DNA of 64,000 bases from Lentisphaerota bacterium (GCA_015061805.1 SUVV01000001.1:62001-126000); one strand, 5' to 3'. Counted from the first letter of the stretch, positions 1-10,023 are shown. The notes: generated from the sequence alone by a model not told the origin. Numbers and translations: made by a program.

Positions 1-112
1 CATCGCTTCCGGAATCGACAATTCTCCCCTGCCCGGATGTGCCGCAGAATACTGGAATGCGCTGAACAACTGGTTGAACAGCCTTATCGAGTTTCATCAC
101 CTAAAACGTTGA
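1..112 (+). CDS. C-terminal fragment of a CDS entering from the left edge (...IASGIDNSPLPGCAAEYWNALNNWLNSLIEFHHLKR*)
   Basis: Open frame from base 2 to TGA at 110-112; too short to assign. Confidence 0.5.
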   Translation, partial: IASGIDNSPLPGCAAEYWNALNNWLNSLIEFHHLKR

Positions 113-130
113 TTTTCAAGGAGTACATCT

Positions 131-541
131 ATGACTAAATATATTTTCGCTGCCGTTGCCCTGCTTTTTCTCGCTGCCGGGTGCGTTTCCCGTCAGGCGG
201 AAACGGTTTATGGTGACAAATGTGAGAAAATTTCAGATTCTCAAGCAGCTCATCTGGTAAAATACGCCCGGTACATACTGCTCAACAACGTGCGGAAACA
301 CAAATTCTCCGCAGTTGAAAAGCGCATTCTGGAAAATGATATCCCGCAAATCCGCTATGAATACCGGGGCGACTGTTTCGGTTCGATGTATATCCAATGG
401 GAAACTCCCACCCGGCGGCTCGGCATCTGCTTCGACGGAGACCTCAACCAAAATGCACCGGCCAGCGCCATGCTCATCGGTGCTTCCGATGGCAGGAGTT
501 TCAACACCACCAAACCGGACAAAACCCAACGCGGACGCTGA
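131..541 (+). CDS. Small putative lipoprotein, unknown function
   Basis: N-terminal hydrophobic signal with lipobox (LFLAAGC), RBS-like AAGGAG upstream. Confidence 0.7.
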   Translation: MTKYIFAAVALLFLAAGCVSRQAETVYGDKCEKISDSQAAHLVKYARYILLNNVRKHKFSAVEKRILENDIPQIRYEYRGDCFGSMYIQWETPTRRLGICFDGDLNQNAPASAMLIGASDGRSFNTTKPDKTQRGR

Positions 542-570
542 ACATACAACCAAATGAGGATTCCCCATAT

Positions 571-1800
571 ATGATTTCCAATACCCGTTTACTTGAACTT
601 GCCGCTGAATACGGCACTCCGCTTTTTGTTTATGACGGCTCATTGATGCTGGAACGCTACTATGATCTTTTCAAATTCATCCACAATCCGCGCTTGAAAA
701 TACACTATGCGCTCAAAGCAAACTACAATCCCGGTCTGCTGGAACTGCTCCGCGATGCCGGAGCCGGTATCGACGCCGTCAGTCCGGCAGAAGTCCGGTT
801 GGCTCTGCATTTGGGCTATTCTCCCGACCGCATCATCTATACCGCCAACAATATGACCGATGCCGAATACGATCGGGTCGCGGCAACCGGAGTCATCATC
901 AATATCGGGTCGCTCTCCCGATTGAAAAAGTGTGCAAAAAACTATCCGGGCAGCCGGATTTGCCTGCGCTTCAATCCCGATGTCTGCGACGGCGATAACG
1001 AAAAGACCATGACCGGCGGCGATCTGACAAAATTCGGAATATTGCTCGATGCCGTCGAAGAGGTCAAGGCAATCGTCAAAAGCGGCAATCTTCACATCAT
1101 CGGTCTGCACGAACACACCGGCAGCGGTTTGCAGCATATCGAATCTGTCCTGCAGAGCATGCGGAATCTGATGGCGATAGCCACCAGAGAAAATTTTCCG
1201 GAACTGGAATTTCTCGACTTCGGCGGCGGCTTCAAAGTCCCCTACCGTCCGGACGAAAAACCGGTCGACTATGTCAGTATGGGTCAGCAGATCGATGCGC
1301 TTTTTGATGAATTCTGCCGCAATTACGGCAAAGATCTGATCATGCGCTTTGAACCGGGCAAATACCTCTCTGCTGAATGCGGAACCCTTATCACCGAAGT
1401 CAACACCATCAAGCACAACCGCACCCGCACCATTGCCGGATGCAACTCCGGATTCCCCCAGTTGATCCGTCCGGTGCTTTACGATGCCTATCACCATATT
1501 GAAAATTTGTCCAATCCCGCCGGCGCCCCGCAGGTCTACGACATTTGCGGCAACATCTGCGAAACCGGCGACCGCTTCGCCGAACAGCGCGAACTCCCGG
1601 AAATCCGCGAATACGATCTGCTGGCGATCAGGAATGCCGGTGCTTACTGCTACTCAATGGGTTCAATTTACAACCTGCGCGCCATGCCGACTGAAATCGT
1701 CGTCGTTGACGGCAAAGTAATTCACATCAACAACCGCATGAACGATGAAGATTTGATCAAAAGCGTTCTTGCCCGAACCGGAAAACAGGTGGCAAAATGA
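571..1800 (+). CDS. lysA: Diaminopimelate decarboxylase-type PLP decarboxylase
   Basis: Motifs HYALKANYNPGLL, LDFGGGF, EPGKYLSAECG, ICETGDRF; ATG at 571 is preferable to the longer ORF start at 397. Confidence 0.85.
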   Translation: MISNTRLLELAAEYGTPLFVYDGSLMLERYYDLFKFIHNPRLKIHYALKANYNPGLLELLRDAGAGIDAVSPAEVRLALHLGYSPDRIIYTANNMTDAEYDRVAATGVIINIGSLSRLKKCAKNYPGSRICLRFNPDVCDGDNEKTMTGGDLTKFGILLDAVEEVKAIVKSGNLHIIGLHEHTGSGLQHIESVLQSMRNLMAIATRENFPELEFLDFGGGFKVPYRPDEKPVDYVSMGQQIDALFDEFCRNYGKDLIMRFEPGKYLSAECGTLITEVNTIKHNRTRTIAGCNSGFPQLIRPVLYDAYHHIENLSNPAGAPQVYDICGNICETGDRFAEQRELPEIREYDLLAIRNAGAYCYSMGSIYNLRAMPTEIVVVDGKVIHINNRMNDEDLIKSVLARTGKQVAK

Positions 1801-2450
1801 ATAAACTGACCGGTGTTCTCGACCCGCAGCCGGGCAATCTGGCATTTGCGCTTTTTGAAAATGACCGTTTGCTCTTTGTGGAAAACTGCCAGATGCACGG
1901 CAGAGATGCCGCGATACTTCCGGACTTCATCGCCGGAAAACTGGCTGAAAGAAATTTGAAAATCAACGATGTTCTCAACTGGACCATCGGTTCCGGCCCC
2001 GGCAGTTTCACCTTTCTGAGACTGGTCGCCGCGCTTGCTGCCGGTTGGAAGTTTGCCAATGCGGCAATGCAGTTCCGCTGTGTCCCCGGCGCTCTGGCAC
2101 TGGCAGGGAATTCCGGAGCATCCGACAATGAAAGTTGCGGTGTTCTCTACGATGGCCGCAATAAAGAGATACTTTATTTCGGCGCAGTAAAGCGCAACGG
2201 AGCGTGGGAAAGTTCCGGCGAAACTGCCATCCTCAACCGCGAACAGGCAGCCGGATTTTTCGCCGACCGTCCACCGGAAAAACTGGTCTGCTTCGAGTGC
2301 GAAAAAACTGCCATTGAAGCCATTTTGCCGGAAAACTGCTCCATCAAAGCCGTTTCCCCGGATTTATCCGCTCTGGCAGGCAATTCCGTCATCCCCTTTG
2401 ACAATAACCTCGACGATCTCGTTTACATCCGCCCCGCCGTCTTCTGTTGA
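1797..2450 (+). CDS. tsaB: tRNA t6A biosynthesis protein TsaB
   Basis: GPGSFTFLRL motif and size; ATGA overlap with lysA. Confidence 0.75.
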   Translation: MNKLTGVLDPQPGNLAFALFENDRLLFVENCQMHGRDAAILPDFIAGKLAERNLKINDVLNWTIGSGPGSFTFLRLVAALAAGWKFANAAMQFRCVPGALALAGNSGASDNESCGVLYDGRNKEILYFGAVKRNGAWESSGETAILNREQAAGFFADRPPEKLVCFECEKTAIEAILPENCSIKAVSPDLSALAGNSVIPFDNNLDDLVYIRPAVFC

Positions 2451-2458
2451 CAGATTAT

Positions 2459-2512
2459 GGGAGAGGGGAAAAAACTTTTTTTCACGAGAAAAAAAGTTTT
2501 TTCCCCTCTCCC
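2459..2512. repeat. Long perfect hairpin, repeat family module A
   Basis: 25-bp perfect stem GGGAGAGGGGAAAAAACTTTTTTTC / loop ACGA / reverse complement. Confidence 0.95.
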
Positions 2513-2589
2513 AAACCCTCTCCCCTTTTTCAAAAAAAGCGGGGTATGTTTGCTCCCGTTGGTCGCAAAACAGGAAACATAAACTTATC

Positions 2590-3112
2590 ATATCCTTACT
2601 CACGAAGTGAGCGCTTCACGTTGATTTACATCACAAACCAACACAATAGCGGGATATGTTATAAATTTATCATCTCCTTACTCACGAAGTGAGCGCTTCA
2701 CGTTTGCCGCAGGCAAACGCTTCACATTGCGAAGCAATGCTTCACGCAGGATTTATCCTGCTCTTCACGTTGGTTTGCAACGCAAAACAACACAATCATC
2801 TCCTTACTCACGAAGTGAGCGCTTCATGTTTGCCAAAGGCAAACGCTTCACATTGCGAAGCAATGCTTCACGCAGGATTTATCCTGCTCTTCACGTTGGT
2901 TTGCATACGCAAACCAACACAAAAGCCGCTCCGTTGTCGCGGCAAGACTATAAATTTATCATGTCCTTACTCGCGTAAGCGAGCGCTTCACGTTTGCCGC
3001 AGGCAAACACTTCACATTGCGAAGCAATGCTTCACGCAGGATTTATCCTGCTCTTCACGTTGGTTTGCATACGCAAACCAACACAAAAGCCACTCCGTTG
3101 TCACGGCATAAC
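2590..3112. repeat. Array of short hairpins (three near-complete units starting about 2670, 2796, 2959) joined by GCTTCAC-type linkers
   Basis: CTCAC-GAA-GTGAG, GTTTGCC-GCA-GGCAAAC, ATTGC-GAA-GCAAT, GCAGGA-TTTA-TCCTGC, GTTGGTTTGC..GCAAACCAAC recur in the same order. Confidence 0.95.
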
Positions 3113-3124
3113 GAAAAAATTTAA

Positions 3125-3165
3125 GGCACGCAACTTTTACCTCAAGCTGCGTGCCTCTCTTTTTA
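3125..3165. terminator. Intrinsic terminator, possibly bidirectional, between convergent genes
   Basis: GGCACGCA...TGCGTGCC stem followed by T-rich tract; A-run on the other side. Confidence 0.65.
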
Positions 3166-6100
3166 CAACGCCGTCTTTTGGTAGCGTTCAGCATCGGCTT
3201 TGCTGCCGATGAAGAAGATTTCCGTCTGACCGCGTTCCATTTTCAACTTCAGCGTTTTGGATTTGCCTGAAACCGGTTTGTTGCGGAACAAATCGAACCA
3301 CTCCCGCGCCTCCGGCAAAGTCAGGACTTTTTCTCCGGAAGTGTTGGCGTGAATGGCAATAAATCTGCCGTCATAGTAGACGGGGTCTTCAGTTTCGGTC
3401 AGGATGTGGATCCCATGCTTACGGAAAAGTTCACGATAGATCGCCGGGGTCATTTCCGGAACCATCGTGACCACCACATTGGCACCGGATTTAAGTTTTT
3501 TGGCGGCGACCGCCACCTGCTTGGACGCGGCAAACACCCCCATCGGCTTGGCGGATTTGTCATTCACATAAAAGGCAGGACTGACAGGAACTCCGCTGCC
3601 GAACTTACCGGCTGCTCCGGTAACTGAACGGGCAACCTTGCCCGGAGCACAGGCAAAATTGATACCGGTCAACTCTTTCATCGCGCCGAGGTCGATTTTT
3701 CCGGACTTCTCCCGGAACGCGCCCGGAGCGTAACCGAAGATGACCAGTTTACCCTTTTTCATAAGTTTTTCCTGAATCGCCTTGCGGACTTTTTCACTGG
3801 GAGCATAGACGTTGGGCAGGATGTAGCAATCGTATTCGGGGAAGTTGTCCTGCAGGATATCTTCCAACAGATATTGGTCGGTGGTGATACCGCTCCAGCC
3901 GAGGTTGCGGCGCATATCCTGACGGATGGGGATGGTGATCGCATTATTGCTTTCGGCAAGGCGCTTGATAGATTCAGTACTGTACAGCACCGCCGCCTGT
4001 CCCCGTTTGAAACCGGGAACACTCAATGCGAATTTACCGATAAGGTTGGTTTTGCGGAGTGCTTCCATGATGCCGGGATGATCGAACCAGCCGCCGGCGA
4101 GATCGTAGAAGACATTGCCGACACCTTTGGTCACCTGCAGGATCAAGTCACGTTTCAATACACCGATAGTTTCGTGCATACTGTCAACGTGACGATGTCC
4201 GCCGGGAGCGCACAAAATAGTACGGGTATCGTTTTCATCCCACCACGACAGGTTGTAGAGCGAAGTTCCGACTACCGGGCCGTGGTGTCCGCCGGGCCAT
4301 CCGACTTTGCGCTGGATGTAGTCGTGCGGCGAACTGATGAAGTCTGCCAGACGGGAACGGTAAAGTTTGCCGAAATTGGCATGGGCGCTGTTCAACAGCT
4401 GATAACCGCTATAGTAGTAGACATATCCGCCGTAAAGTCCGGCAAGTTTATTGGGGGCCTCTTCCCGGACGATCTTGAGGAATTCCATGGCTCCGGTGAC
4501 CATTGAATCAGAAAGGCAATCGACAAAGTCAGCAACATTGCGCGCCTTATCCAAATCCCGGAACATACCCAATTCAGCGGCTTTGCGCTCTTTTCCGGTC
4601 GGAATTTCAGCATCAGCCAACGTTACCGACGGATTGTTCCATGCTTTCTGCAACTTGGCATCGCTGCCGTAACGCTCTTTCAAAAAGGCGCGGAAATAAC
4701 GTTTCATCGCCGGACTGTAGTCGGCATATTTGCGCTGCCAGGTGCCGAGGTACTGGAATTCACCTCCGGAACAATGAGCCTGAATCCGGTAACCGAGAAT
4801 CTTGGAAGCGTACTTGGATTTTTCAAAATAACGGACAAACGCGCGGAATGCGGCTTTACCCTCGTCTCGCCACTTGCGGGAAGCCAGACTGGTCAAACCT
4901 TCCGGAGTGTTTTTGCCTTCGAACCAGACGCACTCATCCGGGTGGGCATCACACCACCACTTTGGAGCATCTATACCGTAAGTGATAATGATTTTGGTTT
5001 CAGGATAGATTTTGAAAAAATTTTCAAGACCGGCTTCTATCTGTGCAAAATCATATCTGCCGGGGCCGAGCCAACTGCGGCCGGAATTGGAACCGTCTGA
5101 TCCGCCCTTCGACACACCATAGAGGATTATCCGGTAATTGCCATCGTGGTACGCCCGTTGGCGCTGACTGGCGCGGCGGGCGCGGAATCCGCTGAACCAC
5201 AGCGGTTTGCCATCGAGTTCCGCTTGCAGATATCCATTTTTTTGCACCATTTTGACTGCGATATTGGCTTCCGGCGCCTGCTTGGGGATGCTGACCTTGA
5301 GCAAGTGATTTTCACCGGCAACGACCGAAGAATCGGCAACGACATCATAATCTCCCGGAAGCAAATGCGCCGCCTTGAGATCGATATTGAAGTCAACGCA
5401 GGAATTTTTCACCGGCAGCAGATATTTGCCGGAAACACCTCCGGGGAAAGTCAACAATACCGGAAGCACCGGATCGGCAAAATCTTTCAACTGCAATCGA
5501 CCGGTGATTTTACCATCTTTGAAAACCAATCCATTCCGGACTATCTCCAGTTTACGCCGCACACGCAATGTGTTATAGGCGACACTGTGCCAGGGAGCGA
5601 TCGGCGGCACACCGAGTTCCAGCGCCGCAGCAGCAGGAGCCAACGCGCCTTTCCCTTCGCTCTGGCGAACCGAAAACTCTTTATCTGTCTTGATGAGAAT
5701 AATTTTTCCATCCGCCATATCGCAACGCAGTTCAGCGATGAATGCGGTAGGGCCGTTGTCATTTACAACAGTAATTTCCATATCATTGCGGCCGGCTTTG
5801 AGCAGCGAGGTCACATCATGACAGGCAGTCTGCTGCCATCCGCCGAGACGTTTACCGACATCTTTACCGTTGATTTTGAGGATATAACCATCATCAGCAG
5901 TCAGCTGTATCCTGCCGTCGATCGGCATTTCCGGAAGTTCAAAAGAGCGGCTGTAGATAAAAGCCGAATGGTTCAAAGTTTTTCTTGCCTGCGGATGACA
6001 GATCCAGGAAGCCTGCCAGTTGTCTCCGGTGCGCCGGGTGGTGGGAGCAAACTTGAAATCATCAATGATATCTCCGCTCTTTCCGGATGCACTCATTTCC

Positions 6101-7350
6101 AAAACCGTGTAAGTGGTACTCCCCGGCAAAGAGAACAGCAGTTCCTGCATACCGTCGGCAGAAATTTTTTCCACAGATTTTTTACCGATGCACTCATCGG
6201 TGTCATTGTAAAATGAAACGGTGGTTTTAACTTTGGCATTGCCTTTACTGCGCAAAGCGAAACGATATTCCCTGCCCTCAAGCAGATCGTAGCGTTTTTC
6301 GACCAGCTTCACCGGAGTTGAGCCAAGTTTCACCGGAACTTCAAAATCTTTGTTCTTGAAATTTTCCGGCAATTTTTTGCTGAACCACAATTTCCGGATG
6401 CTCCACTTCTGTCCGCTCTTGGCAGAAAAATCGAAGCGGATCCGGTCAAAAGAGCCTTTCCAACTTCCGCCGAGGGGGATGGAAATCACCCGCGACTTAC
6501 CGGCGGCAAGCGAAAAACTTGTCCGGCGGTAATTGAAACTCTTGAAATATTTTTCTCCCTTACGCATATAGTATACGGTAAAGTTGCCGGAAACATTGTT
6601 GGGGGATTCGATAAGGCAGTTGAAAAATTTATATTTATCCGCCCGGACATTCACAGGAATCGCGGCAGTATAGGCATAAGGCTGGCTGTGTTCGGCGACA
6701 ATGCAATCGGACTGCTGCGTGAAACTCTTGAATCCGACCTGCGGGTAAATTTTCTGCTTGCCGGGAAACACAACGATATCACTGCTGATATTGGCGTTTT
6801 CATTGGCTTTGACCGGTTTGCTTTTTTTGACCTTTACCGCGTTGGCGGTAACAGGAGCCAGAACGGCGCTTTCATCGCCGGTAAACCAAATCCGGGAAAT
6901 TTTCCAGTTAACCCCTTTTTTACCGGAAAGATCGAAGCGGAACGCCGTGATGACACCTTTCCAATGCTTATTTTTCATTGGTACTGTCACTACCTGCGGA
7001 GTATTGGCAGCGGCATTGAAATTACTCCGGCTGTAACACTCTTTGTGAAATCCCTTTGCTTCTCCTTCGCGCCGGAAATAAATCGTCAATTTGCTCTTGA
7101 GATCACAATCGGCAGCAAGTTCAACATTGAATGCTGTAATTTTGGAAGCATCCAGTTTTACCCGGATCGCACTGCTCCAGGAATATCCCCGGGTCTGCAT
7201 GGCGGTAATGGCATCTTTTCCGCACAGCCACTTATCAAACCCCGCCATGGGATAGACCATTTTTTCAGGGAAAATGCCAATTTCGGCACCGTTAGCCAAC
7301 AGCGCCATGCAGCAAAGCAAAAACAATCCGCGTTTCATCTTTTGTTTCAA
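3163..7350 (-). CDS. Large secreted glycoside hydrolase, GH42-like catalytic region with N-terminal accessory domains
   Basis: Signal peptide; central TIM-barrel-like region ([63 protein letters not shown]); likely ATG at 7338. Confidence 0.65.
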   Translation of the reverse strand: MKQKMKRGLFLLCCMALLANGAEIGIFPEKMVYPMAGFDKWLCGKDAITAMQTRGYSWSSAIRVKLDASKITAFNVELAADCDLKSKLTIYFRREGEAKGFHKECYSRSNFNAAANTPQVVTVPMKNKHWKGVITAFRFDLSGKKGVNWKISRIWFTGDESAVLAPVTANAVKVKKSKPVKANENANISSDIVVFPGKQKIYPQVGFKSFTQQSDCIVAEHSQPYAYTAAIPVNVRADKYKFFNCLIESPNNVSGNFTVYYMRKGEKYFKSFNYRRTSFSLAAGKSRVISIPLGGSWKGSFDRIRFDFSAKSGQKWSIRKLWFSKKLPENFKNKDFEVPVKLGSTPVKLVEKRYDLLEGREYRFALRSKGNAKVKTTVSFYNDTDECIGKKSVEKISADGMQELLFSLPGSTTYTVLEMSASGKSGDIIDDFKFAPTTRRTGDNWQASWICHPQARKTLNHSAFIYSRSFELPEMPIDGRIQLTADDGYILKINGKDVGKRLGGWQQTACHDVTSLLKAGRNDMEITVVNDNGPTAFIAELRCDMADGKIILIKTDKEFSVRQSEGKGALAPAAAALELGVPPIAPWHSVAYNTLRVRRKLEIVRNGLVFKDGKITGRLQLKDFADPVLPVLLTFPGGVSGKYLLPVKNSCVDFNIDLKAAHLLPGDYDVVADSSVVAGENHLLKVSIPKQAPEANIAVKMVQKNGYLQAELDGKPLWFSGFRARRASQRQRAYHDGNYRIILYGVSKGGSDGSNSGRSWLGPGRYDFAQIEAGLENFFKIYPETKIIITYGIDAPKWWCDAHPDECVWFEGKNTPEGLTSLASRKWRDEGKAAFRAFVRYFEKSKYASKILGYRIQAHCSGGEFQYLGTWQRKYADYSPAMKRYFRAFLKERYGSDAKLQKAWNNPSVTLADAEIPTGKERKAAELGMFRDLDKARNVADFVDCLSDSMVTGAMEFLKIVREEAPNKLAGLYGGYVYYYSGYQLLNSAHANFGKLYRSRLADFISSPHDYIQRKVGWPGGHHGPVVGTSLYNLSWWDENDTRTILCAPGGHRHVDSMHETIGVLKRDLILQVTKGVGNVFYDLAGGWFDHPGIMEALRKTNLIGKFALSVPGFKRGQAAVLYSTESIKRLAESNNAITIPIRQDMRRNLGWSGITTDQYLLEDILQDNFPEYDCYILPNVYAPSEKVRKAIQEKLMKKGKLVIFGYAPGAFREKSGKIDLGAMKELTGINFACAPGKVARSVTGAAGKFGSGVPVSPAFYVNDKSAKPMGVFAASKQVAVAAKKLKSGANVVVTMVPEMTPAIYRELFRKHGIHILTETEDPVYYDGRFIAIHANTSGEKVLTLPEAREWFDLFRNKPVSGKSKTLKLKMERGQTEIFFIGSKADAERYQKTAL

Positions 7351-8372
7351 TCCTTATACTCCGGGTTCAAGTAGATCAGGTCTGCCTTTTTGGTTGAACC
7401 GCTCTTAAAAGCACGCATCGTTGAGTTTGCATTCTTTTCCGTAGAAACGTGCCCGTCAACAAAACTCACATTCGCAGAATTGTTATGCCGATCATGAATA
7501 TTGCCGCTACCGGAACCAAGACCGTAGAAATAGGCAAATCCGGCAGTGTACGCAGGCTTGCTGTTGATGGAATCTTTCAACACAGTATCAGCAAATGCCA
7601 CCGTCCGGCCGGGACGAATCGCTTTACCGGCTTTCATACTCGGCACCACACGGATTATCTTGCTGGTCACGCTCGTCTTAATGTAATCGCTGGCGATACC
7701 GGCATTGATACCATAATGGACATAGCGCATTGAAGTCGAGGTACCGGTCTTACTCGGCTTGACAGTCCGGATATCATTTTCATACTGCCATTTATGCACC
7801 GAAGGACACAGCAATACGCCATTGGGAATATAACCGTAAGCAATGAAAGTAGCACTCCATTTATGATAACTGACATTACGGGCACCCAAAACCACATAAT
7901 CATCATAATCAGGCATATAGTGCGAAAGAGCGGTATTCAACTGCTTGATATTATTGGCACAACTTGAAGTTGCACCTCTGGCTCTGGCACTCTGCAGTGC
8001 CGGAAGCAGAATTGCCGCCAGAATGGCGATGATAGCGATGACAACCAGCAGTTCTATTAAAGTGAAAGGCTTTATGGGAGAGGGGAAAAACTTCTTTTCA
8101 CGGGAAAAGAGGTTTTTCCCCTCTCCCAAACCCTCACCCTTTTTCAAGAAAAGCGGGGTATTTTTAAGAGATTCGATCAAGCCCGACCAACGGGATGGGC
8201 GCGACACCTCCGAAGCGGCACGTTTGCCGCTCAAAAAAAGCGGAGTATTTTGCAGCTCCAGTTTGTCGCTGCTCTTGAAAAAACGCAGAGATGAGATAGA
8301 AGTATTTACGAGGAGTTCGATAAGAGTGAAGAATGGCTTCTTCACTCCGGCATGCCGGAGATTCTTTTTCAT
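7347..8372 (-). CDS. Prepilin-type N-terminal methylation domain protein with H-X9-DG motif; carries an in-frame repeat insertion between two FTLIELLV copies
   Basis: [31 protein letters not shown] and [12 protein letters not shown]. Confidence 0.9.
   Translation of the reverse strand: MKKNLRHAGVKKPFFTLIELLVNTSISSLRFFKSSDKLELQNTPLFLSGKRAASEVSRPSRWSGLIESLKNTPLFLKKGEGLGEGKNLFSREKKFFPSPIKPFTLIELLVVIAIIAILAAILLPALQSARARGATSSCANNIKQLNTALSHYMPDYDDYVVLGARNVSYHKWSATFIAYGYIPNGVLLCPSVHKWQYENDIRTVKPSKTGTSTSMRYVHYGINAGIASDYIKTSVTSKIIRVVPSMKAGKAIRPGRTVAFADTVLKDSINSKPAYTAGFAYFYGLGSGSGNIHDRHNNSANVSFVDGHVSTEKNANSTMRAFKSGSTKKADLIYLNPEYKD
8067..8306 (-). repeat. In-frame insertion in prepilin gene, contains module A hairpin (8076-8127) and module B/C
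   Basis: Shares CCCTTTTTCAA(A/G)AAAAGCGGGGTAT with the intergenic copies; 264 nt between the two FTLIELLV copies. Confidence 0.9.
8345..8360. repeat. Perfect 16-nt palindrome CTCCGGCATGCCGGAG in prepilin leader
   Basis: Same sequence recurs at 40154-40169. Confidence 0.9.
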
Positions 8373-8427
8373 TTTAAGTTTTTCCTTTTATAACTCATGG
8401 ATACTATAATTGCATCGGGCCTGAAAT

Positions 8428-9309
8428 TCACAACACCGGATTGTCTACGGTTATCAACTTGCTGCCATCGGTATCCAGCCAGACACAAAGTGAGTTAGTT
8501 TTGCCTTTATATCCGATAACATAGTTTCTGGCTTCGGCGTGGCCGTCCATAAAAAGCGTATTGGCTCCACCGGGATGTGCCGCAAATTTACCGTAAGAAA
8601 TATTGGAGGTATAACGGGCAAGCACGAGATCAAAAGTTTGTGACGTCACCCCCGCCGGAACCGGCTGGGTTGTCGTCCACTTTTCGGTAAACATGATAGT
8701 ATCTTTTATATGCTTATTCGGCTGTGAATTCTTTTTGTAATAGGTGCTGTCATTTATCTTGATACGGGGATTGCTCTGAACCGCACTGGCATATCCGATA
8801 TAATAGTTGTAAGCATAACTTTGAATGATCTTATTACCATTCCAATGAGTGGGGTTTTTGGGGTTACCCGGACATTGGAAAAGATCAAAATAAAGATAAC
8901 CATTAATTTTTTTGGAGGCCTTCACCCAACCGCGCTCGTACAGCATATCATCCCACATACCAACTCCGAGAGCATAAGCCGGGAGCAGCATTTCGCCATA
9001 AGCTTCAGAGTAACGGTAACTGAGAATATTAAGCTGCTTGAGGTTATTGAGACAACTGGTTCCCTGACCGCGCTTACGCGCCTTCTGCAGCGCCGGAAGC
9101 AAAAGCGCTGCCAGAATGGCGATGATGGCGATGACAACGAGAAGTTCAATAAGGGTAAAGTCAACTTTACCCTGCCCATGGGCAGGCTTTTCACGATCAC
9201 AGCAGAGATGTGAACTTTTCACGAGAAGTTCTATCAACGTAAAACATCTGCCGGATTTTCGAGAGAGAGAATGTTTGATCATTTTGACACACCCTTTCAA
9301 TATTTTCAA
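8428..9309 (-). CDS. Prepilin-type protein with H-X9-DG motif; short in-frame insertion between two FTLIELLV copies
   Basis: FTLIELLV...[43 protein letters not shown]. Confidence 0.9.
   Translation of the reverse strand: MKILKGCVKMIKHSLSRKSGRCFTLIELLVKSSHLCCDREKPAHGQGKVDFTLIELLVVIAIIAILAALLLPALQKARKRGQGTSCLNNLKQLNILSYRYSEAYGEMLLPAYALGVGMWDDMLYERGWVKASKKINGYLYFDLFQCPGNPKNPTHWNGNKIIQSYAYNYYIGYASAVQSNPRIKINDSTYYKKNSQPNKHIKDTIMFTEKWTTTQPVPAGVTSQTFDLVLARYTSNISYGKFAAHPGGANTLFMDGHAEARNYVIGYKGKTNSLCVWLDTDGSKLITVDNPVL
9160..9219 (-). repeat. Hairpin array inserted in prepilin gene
   Basis: GGGTAAAGT-CA-ACTTTACCC, CCTGCCCATGGGCAGG palindrome and TTTTCAC linkers. Confidence 0.85.
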
Positions 9310-9318
9310 CTAAAAATG

Positions 9319-10008
9319 TTACGCCAAAGTTTTTTCCAACAAAGCCTGCATCGGCATCAATTTTTCACGCCAGCCGATCTTGTTGAAATCCACATCAAAA
9401 TAACGGCACAGATTCAATCCGATCAGCATGTTACCGTTTTCGTTGGTATGCAGCGGATCACGCATCAGATTGAATACCCGGTAGTTCCGGTCGATCTTAT
9501 CAAAAAGTGCGTATTGATCAACCAGCAGACAATCAATATCTGCAGCAACTTTACGCACCGCTTTCATGTAACGTACAAAAAACGCCGCCCGCTGGGGCTG
9601 CATAAATTCATATATCCCTTTATAATAGGTCTGCAGAATCACCTCTGAACCATGATTTTTCAACGTATTGACAATGGTCGTAAGATTTGCAGTAAATTCA
9701 TCTTCCGGGACAAATTTCGGCGGGACGATATTGCAATCGTTGCCGGCAAAAGTGACAATGGTAAGATCGGGCTGATAAAAGAGTACATCCCGTTCCATCC
9801 GGGCGAGCGCGTCCCGGGTATTGTTTCCGGAAACCCCGGCGTTAATCAGTTGAAACTTGCGTCCGAACCGGGCGCGCAATCCCAACTCCAACACATCGCT
9901 CCAATGGACACCCGGCAAATGGCGCTCGGTATTTGAAGCTCCGAAAACCACGATCCGCAAATGTTCTTTGGATTCAAACAACTCTACAACACTATTAAAT
10001 ATATCCAT
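9319..10008 (-). CDS. SGNH/GDSL-type hydrolase
   Basis: RIVVFGASNTERHLPG, VTFAGNDCN, DPLHTNENGN blocks. Confidence 0.75.
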   Translation of the reverse strand: MDIFNSVVELFESKEHLRIVVFGASNTERHLPGVHWSDVLELGLRARFGRKFQLINAGVSGNNTRDALARMERDVLFYQPDLTIVTFAGNDCNIVPPKFVPEDEFTANLTTIVNTLKNHGSEVILQTYYKGIYEFMQPQRAAFFVRYMKAVRKVAADIDCLLVDQYALFDKIDRNYRVFNLMRDPLHTNENGNMLIGLNLCRYFDVDFNKIGWREKLMPMQALLEKTLA

Positions 10009-10023
10009 ATTTCACCGTTCGAT

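Noticed and set aside
2689-3111. ORFs MSASRLPQANASHCEAMLHAG... (140 aa) and overlapping frames
   Set aside because: Translation of the short-hairpin array; internally repetitive with no independent coding evidence.
2670-3112. CRISPR-like array
   Set aside because: Repeated units are themselves strings of palindromes with no unique spacers and no cas genes in the window.
2459-3112. Integron attC-like cassette array
   Set aside because: Hairpins contain no cassette ORFs and no integrase is present; the linker does not match an attC core that I can recognise.
5146-6216. 356-aa plus-strand ORF inside the GH42-like gene
   Set aside because: Antisense shadow ORF without motifs.
8064-8330. Diversity-generating retroelement variable region in prepilin genes
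   Set aside because: No reverse transcriptase ORF, no template/variable repeat pair, and no adenine-biased variation seen.
8307-8330. Simple target-site duplication from a recent transposon insertion
   Set aside because: The two FTLIELLV copies in the 8.3 kb gene differ at 6 of 24 nt and no transposase lies inside the insert, so a recent clean duplication is unlikely; kept only as an older or indirect possibility.
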